This document shows positions 42,669 to 50,971 of a stretch of 64,000 nucleotides of DNA, in pieces; position 1 is the stretch's first letter, and each line of letters opens with the position of its first letter. The stretch comes from JAJYLM01 sp964547905 (GTDB lineage: Bacteria > JAMCPX01), in assembly GCA_964547905.1 (NCBI GenBank), contig CAZJPN010000061.1, positions 1 to 64,000 on the forward strand, given 5' to 3'. Below the pieces are notes generated by a model, which worked only from the letters and a program-made list of their open reading frames with translations, was not told the origin of the DNA and searched no databases. Position numbers and translations under genes: made by a program.

Positions 42669-44072
42669 ATGAAAAATATGTTCAAAGAATACAACTATGA
42701 CTGGATGCTTTGGGCTTTGTTCACGGTTGCATCCAAAGTAAGAAATGGCACAGAAAAAGAATATAAATACCTTTTAAAGGCTATTCCTACTTATCAAAAT
42801 GTTCTTGAAGCACTCCTGAACCAGGGGGAGGTAGGTATTGCCATTACACAAATGGTTACAAAATATCTTGAAGATATCATTACGGCACATGAAAAGGGCA
42901 AAAAAATAGCTACTACAACCTTTTGTTTTAACCCTGCTATCTTTTATGCTATGGATGTGATCCCGATAACCTTTGAGGTTATGACAGTACTGGGAACCAT
43001 GATCTGGAGAAGAGGTACTGCTCCATTTTTGGATTACGCAGATGAGGTTGGATTTACTGAGACTTCCTGTTCTGCACAGCGAGGTTCACTTGGAGCATAC
43101 CTTGCCGGCTTGGGTGAAAAAATCGACTTTGTTGTCTGCGATAGTCCCGGGGTTTGTGACACCAATGCCAACTCATTTGCCTTTGCATCATCATACCTAA
43201 ATCTCCCACTTTATAGTCTTGATTATCCCTCTGTTCTAACTGAACAGAGGGCCTCTGAATATCATAGCGAGGACTATAAGAGTTTAATTGCTTTTATAGA
43301 AGAACAAACAGGTAAGAGGCTGGATGTTGACAGGCTTCGCAAGGTATTGGAGGAGATGAATAAGCAGACAGAGATCATAAGTGAAATTGAGGAACTTACC
43401 ACATTAGTACCGAGTCCGGCGCCTAGTATCTTTCAGTTTTTTATCTATGCGTGTCAGTTCCTATTCGCAGGATTGAAAGATAGTACGCGTGTATTGGAAC
43501 TTATCCTCAAACAAATAAAAGAAAATGTGAAGAATGGGGTACCTGGCATAAAGTCCGGTAAGGAAAGAGCCCGTGTATTAATGTGTTATATTGATCATTA
43601 TACAACAGATATGCGTTTTTGGGATTTTATGGAAAAACATGATGTCGTGATATGCCAGAGCCTACTCGGTACATTCTGGCAGAACGACGCTCCATACGCC
43701 AAAGGCAGGGAAATTGAGGCATATTCCATAGATACAAAAGACCTTCATACAATGATAGATTCTATAGCAGCTACTAACTCAAGAATGCCAATGGTAAAAC
43801 AGATCCGAGGTCCCTATGACAGTCCAGGGATGTGGCTTACAGATACTCTGGCGGAAGCAAAGGTATATAAGGCAGACTGCATTATGTACAGCGGAACAGT
43901 AGGGTGCAGAAACACCTGGGGCATGGTCAAATTATTTGCAAGAGATACCGAGCAACATGGATATCCAACTCATATTATGTATTCTGATGCATTTGATGAC
44001 AGGGTACAGTCATGGGAAGCAACTGCAGCGCGTTTAGAAGAATTTTTCAAGGTAAGGGGGCTACTAAAATGA
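42669..44072 (+). CDS. 2-hydroxyacyl-CoA dehydratase/benzoyl-CoA reductase family subunit (BcrB/BadE-like)
   Basis: A 467-residue second catalytic subunit, longer than the first. Candidate cluster ligands include Cys86 (TTFCFNPAIFYAMD), Cys134 (TETSCSAQRG), Cys157 and Cys163 (VVCDSPGVCDTN) and a late Cys in SGTVGCRNTW. The C-terminal half has the family's Rossmann-like fold (RARVLMCYIDHYTT, IMYSDAFDDRV). It overlaps neither neighbour by more than ATGA: 1 nt after BcrC-like, 4-nt overlap with the activator. A double-cubane-cluster protein is the alternative within the superfamily. Confidence 0.9.
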   Translation: MKNMFKEYNYDWMLWALFTVASKVRNGTEKEYKYLLKAIPTYQNVLEALLNQGEVGIAITQMVTKYLEDIITAHEKGKKIATTTFCFNPAIFYAMDVIPITFEVMTVLGTMIWRRGTAPFLDYADEVGFTETSCSAQRGSLGAYLAGLGEKIDFVVCDSPGVCDTNANSFAFASSYLNLPLYSLDYPSVLTEQRASEYHSEDYKSLIAFIEEQTGKRLDVDRLRKVLEEMNKQTEIISEIEELTTLVPSPAPSIFQFFIYACQFLFAGLKDSTRVLELILKQIKENVKNGVPGIKSGKERARVLMCYIDHYTTDMRFWDFMEKHDVVICQSLLGTFWQNDAPYAKGREIEAYSIDTKDLHTMIDSIAATNSRMPMVKQIRGPYDSPGMWLTDTLAEAKVYKADCIMYSGTVGCRNTWGMVKLFARDTEQHGYPTHIMYSDAFDDRVQSWEATAARLEEFFKVRGLLK

Positions 44073-44854
44073 TATTTGCTGGATGTGATGTTGGTTCTTT
44101 AACTTCAAAAGCTGTTATCATGGATGACAGCAAGATATTAGCCTCGGGTGTTATAATGTCGACTACAAAACCGGAGAAGTCAGCGAACGAAGTTATGGAA
44201 AAGACTTTGGCCTTAGCAGGTCTTTCTATGAAAGACATTCATTACAATATTGGTACCGGCTATGGCCGTAAAAAGATCCCATTTATTAATGAAGAGGTAT
44301 CGGAACTTACCTGCCATGCAAGAGGAGCACTATGGTTAATACCATCCATCAGAACGGTTATAGATATTGGTGGGCAGGATTGTAAGGTTATAAAATTAGA
44401 TAAGAACGGAATGCTTTTAAAGTTTGTCACCAATGACAAGTGTGCTGCCGGTACCGGACGTTTTCTTGAGGTTATGGCGAGGGTGATGGGAATATCACTG
44501 GACGAACTTGGAAGGTCTTCCTTAGAACCAAAATCTCCTATAACCATAGCTTCTGCATGTACTGTTTGGGCACAGGCAGATGTTATTCAATATCTCAATG
44601 ATAAGGTTCCGTTGGGAAACATAATAGCTGGCGTTAATAATGCAATGGCAGCAAGGATAGCCATTCTGGTAAATAATCTCGGTCTGGAAAGAGATGTAAT
44701 TATAACCGGCGGTGTTGCAAAGAATTTTGGAGTTGTTTCTGCCTTGGAGAAACTGCTTGGGATAAATACAAAAAAAATTAATAGATTTGATCCTCAAATC
44801 ATGGGGGCGCTCGGAGCTGCTATCATTGCAAAAGAAAAAGGGAAAAAGGAGTGA
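44069..44854 (+). CDS. ATP-dependent activator (BcrA/BadF/HgdC ASKHA family), first copy
   Basis: About 261 residues from the ATG at 44069 (ATGA overlap with the preceding stop). It is an actin-like ATPase of the BadF/BadG/BcrA/BcrD family: FAGCDVGSLTSKAVIM phosphate loop, DIGGQDCKVI, and GGVAKNFGV. Cys125 (NDKCAAGTGRF) and Cys164 (SACTVWAQ) match the positions (127 and 166) that hold the shared 4Fe-4S cluster in HgdC. It delivers low-potential electrons to the catalytic subunits on ATP hydrolysis. The adjacent second copy suggests a BcrA/BcrD-type heterodimer. Confidence 0.93.
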   Translation: MIFAGCDVGSLTSKAVIMDDSKILASGVIMSTTKPEKSANEVMEKTLALAGLSMKDIHYNIGTGYGRKKIPFINEEVSELTCHARGALWLIPSIRTVIDIGGQDCKVIKLDKNGMLLKFVTNDKCAAGTGRFLEVMARVMGISLDELGRSSLEPKSPITIASACTVWAQADVIQYLNDKVPLGNIIAGVNNAMAARIAILVNNLGLERDVIITGGVAKNFGVVSALEKLLGINTKKINRFDPQIMGALGAAIIAKEKGKKE

Positions 44855-44858
44855 AAAA

Positions 44859-45647
44859 ATGATATTTGCGGGATGTGATGTTGGTTCTCTTACAGCCAAA
44901 GCAGTTATTATGACCGATGAAGGAGAGATTTTAGCTTCAAAGGTTATAAAAGTAGTGGCATCACCGGAGCTATCGGCAAATGAAGTTATGGACAGGGCAC
45001 TGTCAAAGGCAAAAATCTCTACAGATGATATAGATTATTGTGTGGGTACCGGTTATGGAAGGAAATATATTCTGTTTGCCGATACGACTGAATCAGAAAT
45101 AACATGCCACGCCAAAGGTGCAAACTGGGTTAATCCAGGTGTCAGAACCATAATTGATATTGGTGGTCAAGATGCAAAAGCAATAAGAATTGATGAGAGC
45201 GGCAAGGTAGTGAGGTATGTATACAACGATAAGTGTGCTTCAGGAACAGGCAGATTCTTAGAAATAATGGCAAATGCTATGGAAATAAAGTTAGAGGATA
45301 TGGGATCCATTTCTTTACAATCAAATAATCCTGTAACAATTTCCAATCAATGTGTAGTTTTCGCTGAGAGTGAAATTATATCATTGATTAATGATGGAAA
45401 GTATTTACCTGATATTGTTCACGGCTTACATCAAGCTCTTGCAAAAAGAGCGGCTGCACTGGCAAAAAGCATCGGGATAGAAATGGATGTAACCATGGGT
45501 GGAGGTGTGGCAAAGAATCCAGGAATTTTACAATCTTTGGAGCATGCCATGGGCGTAAAGATAATACAAATGGAGGATCCTCAAATAAATGGTGCAGTTG
45601 GTGCAGCCCTGATTGCCATGGAAGCATTTAAAGCAGTGCAGATATAG
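44859..45647 (+). CDS. ATP-dependent activator (BcrD/BadG/HgdC ASKHA family), second copy
   Basis: About 262 residues from the ATG at 44859 (AAGGAG 6 nt upstream), 4 nt after the first copy. It has the same phosphate motifs (FAGCDVGSLTAKAVIM, DIGGQDAKAI, GGGVAKNPGI) and the two cluster cysteines, Cys126 (NDKCASGTGRF) and Cys165 (NQCVVFAESE). The two copies are clearly paralogous but differ substantially in the C-terminal half, as expected for two distinct subunits rather than a recent duplication. Both keep all residues needed for ATPase and cluster binding. Confidence 0.93.
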   Translation: MIFAGCDVGSLTAKAVIMTDEGEILASKVIKVVASPELSANEVMDRALSKAKISTDDIDYCVGTGYGRKYILFADTTESEITCHAKGANWVNPGVRTIIDIGGQDAKAIRIDESGKVVRYVYNDKCASGTGRFLEIMANAMEIKLEDMGSISLQSNNPVTISNQCVVFAESEIISLINDGKYLPDIVHGLHQALAKRAAALAKSIGIEMDVTMGGGVAKNPGILQSLEHAMGVKIIQMEDPQINGAVGAALIAMEAFKAVQI

Positions 45648-45654
45648 AGCAATA

Positions 45655-46398
45655 ATGGCGATGTTAGAGACTTATCTAAAAGAACTCAGGGATTATGTCG
45701 CGAGAAAGGGGGATATACACGGAATAATCGAAAGAAGCCGCTCTCAAAGGACGCCCTGGCCAGCAGGGGACAGAAACAATATTGTAATGAAACAGGATAC
45801 AGCTGTTGAGATGGGTAATCCCCGTGAAGAATCAGTATCATTTGTTTTGTGGGTGGACAATGTGGATTTGGTACGTGATGGCGTTATAACGGTAATTGGT
45901 CCAGATATCCGTGAAAAAATAGGTTTGAGTATTCCCTTCGGTAAGATTGTTATCGTTGGGGTAAATGGTTTCGATAAGGATAATAGCTATAACCGTTGTA
46001 GAGAAATGGAGTTGTTACGGTATGAGCTTGACTTAAAAGGTTATATGATGAAAGGGGTGTTGCAGAATCACAGAGAATGGAGCAGGGTGAGCAGGGATGC
46101 CATTGAAACCGGTTTTTCCTTAAGTGTTCTTGGAAGTGCTCTCATAGAAAAGTTTAAAAGTAAAAATTACATTGAATCAGTGGAAGTTATTTTTATGACC
46201 TCAAGCAAAGAAGATGTACAAGAACTAAGGACTATTTTAGACGGTGCAATCAAAATAGTCAGTGCAATGGATAAAATGGCTGAGGGTTTGGCTTATCTCT
46301 GCAACACATGCGAATACAAAGATGTTTGCGATGAGGTTGGTGAATTGAGGGATATACATAATTCGCTCGTGGTCAAAAATGAGAAAGGAAATGAATGA
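45655..46398 (+). CDS. stand-alone acetyl-CoA synthase middle-domain homologue
   Basis: About 247 residues. By eye it aligns with residues about 370-520 of the acetyl-CoA synthase (AcsB/CdhC) of Moorella: VEMGNPREES, DGVITVIGPDI, IPFGKIV, WSRVSRDAIETGF and VEVIFMTSSKEDV have direct counterparts in the same order. The C-terminus, CNTCEYKDVC (Cys216, 219, 225), corresponds to the first A-cluster 4Fe-4S cysteines. The CGC motif that binds nickel and the rest of that domain are absent. It is therefore not an acetyl-CoA synthase. It may bind a 4Fe-4S cluster or act in electron transfer or assembly. Confidence 0.75.
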   Translation: MAMLETYLKELRDYVARKGDIHGIIERSRSQRTPWPAGDRNNIVMKQDTAVEMGNPREESVSFVLWVDNVDLVRDGVITVIGPDIREKIGLSIPFGKIVIVGVNGFDKDNSYNRCREMELLRYELDLKGYMMKGVLQNHREWSRVSRDAIETGFSLSVLGSALIEKFKSKNYIESVEVIFMTSSKEDVQELRTILDGAIKIVSAMDKMAEGLAYLCNTCEYKDVCDEVGELRDIHNSLVVKNEKGNE

Positions 46399-46399
46399 A

Positions 46400-47158
46400 A
46401 TGAAACAAACAAAGATAATTGCTATCTGTGGAAAGGGCGGGGTTGGGAAAACATCTATAAGCGCCGTTATAACCAAAATCCTTATTGAAGACAAGAAACA
46501 AAAAATTTTAGCTATTGATGCAGATCCATCAGTAGGACTTGCCACTGCTCTTGGTTTTAACGTCCAGAAAACCGTAGATGATGTCGGTAACAACTTAATC
46601 AATAATGCTGGAGGTATAAGTAAAGGAAACAAAAAAGAAATCGTTTTGAATCTCGGATATGAAGTTTTTGAGGCGATTGAGGAAAGGGACAACTTAGCCT
46701 TTTTGGCTATTGGCAGGCCTGAACAGGAAGGATGTTATTGCAATGTAAACGGCTTGTTAAAAGATGCAATTGATCCATTAACAAAAAATTTTGATCTTGT
46801 TGTAATAGATGGAGAAGCCGGTATTGAACAGATCAATAGAAGAGTTTTACGCACAGTAACACATTTACTCTTGGTGTCAGATGCCTCGGCGAAAGGAATT
46901 AATGTTGTAAGAACAATAAAACAAGTTGCAGATAAGGCTACTAACTTTGAAACAGCCGGGCTTATTTTAAACAGAATAAGGGGCGAAGACGACAAAAATA
47001 AATTTTCCATTCCAGAAGGTCTTCCATTATGGGGTATAATTCCAGAAGATGATGTGATTAGAAATATGGATATAGCCGGTAATACTATATTTGATATTTC
47101 TGCGCCTTCAGTAGAAGATAAAATTCGAAAGATACTTGAAGATCTCAGCTTTTTATAA
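46400..47158 (+). CDS. CooC/AcsF-like nickel-insertion ATPase (MinD family)
   Basis: About 252 residues from the ATG at 46400; ATGs at 46391 and 46379 are in frame and overlap the previous gene. It has a deviant Walker A (CGKGGVGKTSI), DADPSVGLA, and Cys112-Tyr-Cys114 in EGCYCNVNGLL, the same CxC that binds nickel in CooC1, plus VIDGEAGIEQINRR, typical of CooC. CooC-type ATPases load nickel into carbon monoxide dehydrogenase, and AcsF into acetyl-CoA synthase. No such target enzyme is encoded here, only the ACS-like fragment and the reductase. Confidence 0.88.
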   Translation: MKQTKIIAICGKGGVGKTSISAVITKILIEDKKQKILAIDADPSVGLATALGFNVQKTVDDVGNNLINNAGGISKGNKKEIVLNLGYEVFEAIEERDNLAFLAIGRPEQEGCYCNVNGLLKDAIDPLTKNFDLVVIDGEAGIEQINRRVLRTVTHLLLVSDASAKGINVVRTIKQVADKATNFETAGLILNRIRGEDDKNKFSIPEGLPLWGIIPEDDVIRNMDIAGNTIFDISAPSVEDKIRKILEDLSFL

Positions 47159-47209
47159 ACGTTTATGGCAGTATTCTTATACGCGAATACCTTTAAAAGA
47201 TAGGTAAAT

Positions 47210-47896
47210 ATGCATATACCAGATGGATATTTAAGTCCGCAAACCTATATTCCGATGTATGGTATTACAATAGCGTTCTGGGCAGTTGCTGTAAAAAAGA
47301 TGAAGAAGCAGTTAAACACAAAGCTTGTTCCTTATACTGCAATGTCTGCTGCATTTTCTTTTCTTGTTATGATGTTTAACTTTCCTATTCCCGGAGGCAC
47401 GACGGGACATGCTGTGGGAGCGGGTATTATTGCACTCCTGTTAGGGCCATGGGCCGCTGTTGTAGTGGTTTCTACTGTTCTACTTATACAGGCATTAGTG
47501 TTTGGTGATGGTGGTATAACGACCTATGGAGCGAATTGTTTTAATATGGCAATTGTTATACCTTTTGTATCATATGGTGTATTTAAGTTGTTAAATGGTT
47601 CTCCTATTAAAAAAGGAATAAAATTGTATATAGCAAGTTTTTTTTCTGGCTATATAGGACTTGTAGTTGCATCTGCATTTGCAGGTTTTGAACTTGGAAT
47701 ACAGCCTCTTATTGCATCTTCTCATGGAAAACCGCTCTTTTTCCCCTATCCTCTTTCTATAGCAGTACCTGCGATGTTGATTGGACATCTTTTAGTGTTT
47801 GGTATAGTCGAGGGTATTATAACAGTACTACTATTTCAATACATGCTTCATCATGAGCCTGATTTAATATATGTAACAAAAACGAGGGTAACGTGA
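47210..47896 (+). CDS. cbiM: ECF-type nickel/cobalt transporter core component CbiM/NikM
   Basis: A 228-residue membrane protein starting MHIPDGYLSP, whose free N-terminus and His2 bind the metal in the CbiM/NikM family. It has six or seven hydrophobic helices, including FPIPGGTTGHAVGAGI with a second metal-site His. It imports Co2+ or Ni2+ with the proteins encoded next. It lies 51 nt after the CooC-like gene; no cobalamin riboswitch fits in that gap. Proximity to a nickel-insertion ATPase favours nickel (inference). Confidence 0.92.
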   Translation: MHIPDGYLSPQTYIPMYGITIAFWAVAVKKMKKQLNTKLVPYTAMSAAFSFLVMMFNFPIPGGTTGHAVGAGIIALLLGPWAAVVVVSTVLLIQALVFGDGGITTYGANCFNMAIVIPFVSYGVFKLLNGSPIKKGIKLYIASFFSGYIGLVVASAFAGFELGIQPLIASSHGKPLFFPYPLSIAVPAMLIGHLLVFGIVEGIITVLLFQYMLHHEPDLIYVTKTRVT

Positions 47897-48225
47897 AGTT
47901 TGAGAAAAAACTCTTGATTGGGCTCTTCATTGTTGTAGTGTTAACCCCTCTTGGGATTCTTATACCAATGGTATTTAATGCAGGTAGTGCCTGGGGTGAG
48001 TGGGACACAGAAACGCTCAAAAAATTGGTAGGCTATATACCAGAAGGTGTTAAAAGGTATTCAGGTATATGGAAGGCGCCGTTTCCTGATTATACTCTTG
48101 GCGGAGAAAATGCCTCTGTATTAGTTCAGATGATCTCTTATATTGCTGCGGGTATAATCGGTATCGCTATTGTAAGCCTTATCATATACATTATGACGAA
48201 ATTTCTTATAAAGAATGAAAAATAG
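47893..48225 (+). CDS. CbiN/NikN-like auxiliary membrane subunit of the Ni/Co transporter
   Basis: A 110-residue protein starting with GTG, overlapping cbiM by 4 nt. It has two membrane helices (about 6-28 and 80-103) with an extracytoplasmic loop containing GSAWGEWD and YSGIWKAPFPDYTLGG. This two-helix topology and location match CbiN/NikN and PDGLE-type subunits that assist CbiM in metal loading. Assigned by topology and context. Confidence 0.8.
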   Translation: MKFEKKLLIGLFIVVVLTPLGILIPMVFNAGSAWGEWDTETLKKLVGYIPEGVKRYSGIWKAPFPDYTLGGENASVLVQMISYIAAGIIGIAIVSLIIYIMTKFLIKNEK

Positions 48226-49141
48226 CATACCTGATTTTTTATTAACTAAGCATTCAAGTATCGACTATAAACATTTTTCAAGTAATGCAGGGCATGCTTA
48301 TCTGGACAAAGGTTTGGCTTATGTAGTGCATATTTTAAAAACTGGTCATGATCAAATAGAGTTCGCAAACAAGGATGGGTTTTTTCAAAGATTGTCTCCA
48401 CAGACGAAATTATTTTTTTTACTCTTTTTTATTATCATGGTAAGTATAAAAAGGGACATAGTATCTGAGTTAATTATTGCTGTTTTTGTATTAGGGCTTA
48501 TTATTATCTCAAGATTAAATACCGTTGGCCTTTACAAAAGGGTATTGGTATTGGGCTTTATTTTTGGATTTCTTGTTGCATTACCTTCAAGTCTCAATAT
48601 TTTTAATCATGGTAAGATCATATTTCCTATAGCAAAGCTGTCAGCACCTTATACGATATGGTGGTTACATATTCCAGAAAACATAGGAGTTACGCATGAT
48701 GGAATTTTAATTGTTGTCATGCTTACACTCAGGGTTATAAATTCTTTAGCAATATCCTTTTTAGTTTTATACACCACTGTTTTTGAAGATATTATAAAAG
48801 CTCTAAAGATGTTCAAGGTGCCTGATGCAATCCTGATAACGATAACATTATCTTACAAATATATTTTCATGTTTGTTAAAACAGTAGAAGACATGTATTT
48901 AGCGAAAAAAAGCAGGATAATAGCTTATCAGGGAGATGCTGAAATAAGAAATTGGATTGTAGGCAGATTTGCATTTTTGTTTAGAAAGACACAAAAAAAA
49001 TATGAGGATGTATTTAAGGCAATGTCAAGCAGAGGGTTTTCAAATGATATAAAACTATATAGGACGAAAGGACTGAATAAAATTGATTGGTTTACGAGTA
49101 TAATATTTCTTTTCATTGGGGCTATTGTTTTATGGATATAG
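48215..49141 (+). CDS. cbiQ: ECF transporter transmembrane (T) component CbiQ
   Basis: A 308-residue CbiQ-family protein. It has several membrane helices between about 60 and 210, a conserved cytoplasmic segment with the coupling-helix signatures (ALKMFKVPDAILITITLSYKYI and AKKSRIIAYQ, KAMSSRGF) and a C-terminal helix. Its first 55 residues are soluble, as usual. It overlaps cbiN by 11 nt and the ATPase gene by 10 nt. Confidence 0.92.
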   Translation: MKNSIPDFLLTKHSSIDYKHFSSNAGHAYLDKGLAYVVHILKTGHDQIEFANKDGFFQRLSPQTKLFFLLFFIIMVSIKRDIVSELIIAVFVLGLIIISRLNTVGLYKRVLVLGFIFGFLVALPSSLNIFNHGKIIFPIAKLSAPYTIWWLHIPENIGVTHDGILIVVMLTLRVINSLAISFLVLYTTVFEDIIKALKMFKVPDAILITITLSYKYIFMFVKTVEDMYLAKKSRIIAYQGDAEIRNWIVGRFAFLFRKTQKKYEDVFKAMSSRGFSNDIKLYRTKGLNKIDWFTSIIFLFIGAIVLWI

Positions 49142-49956
49142 ATAATTCAATTATAAGGATAGAAAAAATAAATTACAGTTATTATGATAAGATTACCGCA
49201 CTTGTTGACGTAAACATGGATATAAAAGAGGGAGAACTATTTGCAATAATTGGTGCTAATGGCTGTGGCAAATCAACCCTCTTGCATATAATGGATGGCT
49301 TGCTTTATCCTTCTACTGGTAATGTTCTATTTAAAGGTAAAAAGGTTTCCAAAGATTCATTAGAGAATAAAGATTTCTTAAGATATTTCCGCGAAAGGGT
49401 CGGATACGTATTTCAGGACTCGGATACCCAATTATTTTGTCCTACAGTGCTGGATGAACTATTGTACGGCCCTCTCCAGTTAGGCATTGACAAAGATACT
49501 TCTTTACAAAGGGCACACGAAATAATGGATATGCTTGATATAGGGCAACTCGAACACAGACAGTCGTATATGTTATCAGATGGAGAGAAGAAGAAGGTTG
49601 CTCTTGGTTCTATTCTAACTATAAATCCCGAGGTATTACTTTTTGATGAACCCACAAATGGGCTTGATCCAAGAACACAGGCATTTGTGTTCGACCTTAT
49701 ATTGACCTTACATGATGTAAATAAAACAATTGTGATTGCTACCCATGATCTAAGTTTTGTAAATGAGTTAAATGCAAGGGTTGCCGTGTTTTCCGAAGAG
49801 CATCGTATTATAAAAATGGGGAATTCGGATGAGATATTAAGAAACGAGGCACTACTTATGAAGGTTAATTTAATACATCAACATAAGCATTATCACGGCA
49901 ATAAACTACATTCTCATCTTCATTCACATTATCTGTTTCATAGACACGACTATTAA
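49132..49956 (+). CDS. cbiO: ECF transporter ATPase CbiO with a His-rich tail
   Basis: About 274 residues from the ATG at 49132. It has Walker A GANGCGKSTLLH, Q-loop VFQDSDTQLFCPTV, signature MLSDGEKKKVALG, Walker B VLLFDEPTNGLDP and switch His in ATHDLSF. The last 30 residues are unusually rich in His (HQHKHYHGNKLHSHLHSHYLFHRH), giving a plausible nickel or cobalt storage or sensing tail. It supplies energy for the CbiMNQ importer and ends the plus-strand cluster. Confidence 0.94.
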   Translation: MDIDNSIIRIEKINYSYYDKITALVDVNMDIKEGELFAIIGANGCGKSTLLHIMDGLLYPSTGNVLFKGKKVSKDSLENKDFLRYFRERVGYVFQDSDTQLFCPTVLDELLYGPLQLGIDKDTSLQRAHEIMDMLDIGQLEHRQSYMLSDGEKKKVALGSILTINPEVLLFDEPTNGLDPRTQAFVFDLILTLHDVNKTIVIATHDLSFVNELNARVAVFSEEHRIIKMGNSDEILRNEALLMKVNLIHQHKHYHGNKLHSHLHSHYLFHRHDY

Positions 49957-49960
49957 CTCG

Positions 49961-49975
49961 AAAAATGCATTTTTT
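49961..49975. terminator. palindromic A/T element between convergent genes
   Basis: AAAAATGCATTTTT is self-complementary and lies between cbiO and the convergent BtrH-like gene. It could serve as a weak bidirectional terminator. The flank (CCGAAAAATGCAT-like) also recalls the family-3 repeat. Confidence 0.3.
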
Positions 49976-49977
49976 GG

Positions 49978-50937
49978 TTAACCAATTATGCTCTTATAAA
50001 ACTCTTCTTCCTTGATGGACTGGATCCAGAGCATGTCGGAGACAATGCCGAAATCGGAAATATCGGATTCACTGATCTCTTTGAAGACGATAGATATGTC
50101 GGTCCAGCGAGATGCAATCTGCCTCATCATGGTTACAACTTTTTTGTTTGCAAACCCTTCAAGGAAATCTGCATACATTTTTCTGAATCCGCCGCCGCCT
50201 GTCCCTCTTTTCTCTATTATCTGATATGCGAAGCGCGCCAGCCATTTCCAATCCGGCAGCTCTTTCCATTCTAAGACCTTTTTGGATGCAAGTTGAATAC
50301 CTTTTATACCGTAACCTTCAAAATCAGCGGATGACAGCATGCTGTTTGCATTGGATGCGGCTGCCTTGGTAAAGAGTTTTTTCTTGTGCAGTTCGAAAAC
50401 AGGCTTTGATATGGGGGCAAAATGTGCGTGTTCACCTGCAGGAAAGTTGCCGTGTATTATCCCTTCAATCAAGGAGCCAAAACCGCATTGAGTGAGCCCC
50501 TTTCGTTCCGTATCCGAGATGTAAGCACTATCGTCATCAAGATTGTATCCCCATAAAATTACAGCATGACCTGGAAAATGTGTTTTGCTCTTATAATAAT
50601 CAAGATAAAAAATATCAGTCCTGAGTAATACAGGTATATTATTGTCTATGTTTGAAATGAGCATAGATTTTATGCCTTCTTCAGAATCCAGCTCCTGCCA
50701 GTTGAAGTCAACCCCTATGTTGTCGAAAAATCTTTTCTCTATATCCGCTGATCTGAAGTGCATCATTTTTGATGGGTTTAATCCTTCGATATACCAGAAA
50801 CCAATTCCCTCGCCTGTGCCAAAACAGTCCGGCTCTGTCAACTCATATCCATAAAATTTCATAAGGTCCGACAGTGCTGTAGAGGCACAGTGTTTGCCTG
50901 GTTTATGAGTCCAATGTTCTATTATCTTTTCCGACAT
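49978..50937 (-). CDS. BtrH N-terminal domain/DUF4872-like protein
   Basis: A 319-residue protein. Residues about 10-130 resemble the BtrH_N (C39-like) domain: KHCASTALSDLMKFYGYELTEPDCFGTGEGIGF with Cys17 as potential nucleophile, GHAVILWGYN with the His and a following acidic residue in YISDTE. The C-terminal part (about 180-315) corresponds to the DUF4872 region. BtrH is an acyltransferase in butirosin synthesis; related proteins occur in many genomes with unknown acyl substrates. Not part of an evident operon: 34 nt separate it from pgi upstream. Confidence 0.75.
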   Translation of the reverse strand: MSEKIIEHWTHKPGKHCASTALSDLMKFYGYELTEPDCFGTGEGIGFWYIEGLNPSKMMHFRSADIEKRFFDNIGVDFNWQELDSEEGIKSMLISNIDNNIPVLLRTDIFYLDYYKSKTHFPGHAVILWGYNLDDDSAYISDTERKGLTQCGFGSLIEGIIHGNFPAGEHAHFAPISKPVFELHKKKLFTKAAASNANSMLSSADFEGYGIKGIQLASKKVLEWKELPDWKWLARFAYQIIEKRGTGGGGFRKMYADFLEGFANKKVVTMMRQIASRWTDISIVFKEISESDISDFGIVSDMLWIQSIKEEEFYKSIIG

Positions 50938-50971
50938 TTAACTGGACGGCCTTTCTAATGATATGAAAGTG

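Noticed and set aside
41516..45647. Assignment as a benzoyl-CoA degradation pathway
   Set aside because: The subunits fit the family, but no dienoyl-CoA hydratase, ring hydrolase, benzoate-CoA ligase or ferredoxin gene is present, so the substrate cannot be claimed.
47159..47209. Cobalamin riboswitch upstream of cbiM
   Set aside because: Only 51 nt separate the CooC-like gene and cbiM, too short for the riboswitch, and no conserved box was seen.
49974..49985. Palindrome TTGGTTAACCAA as a regulatory site
   Set aside because: It is only 12 nt, lies at the stop codon of the convergent gene and has no other support.
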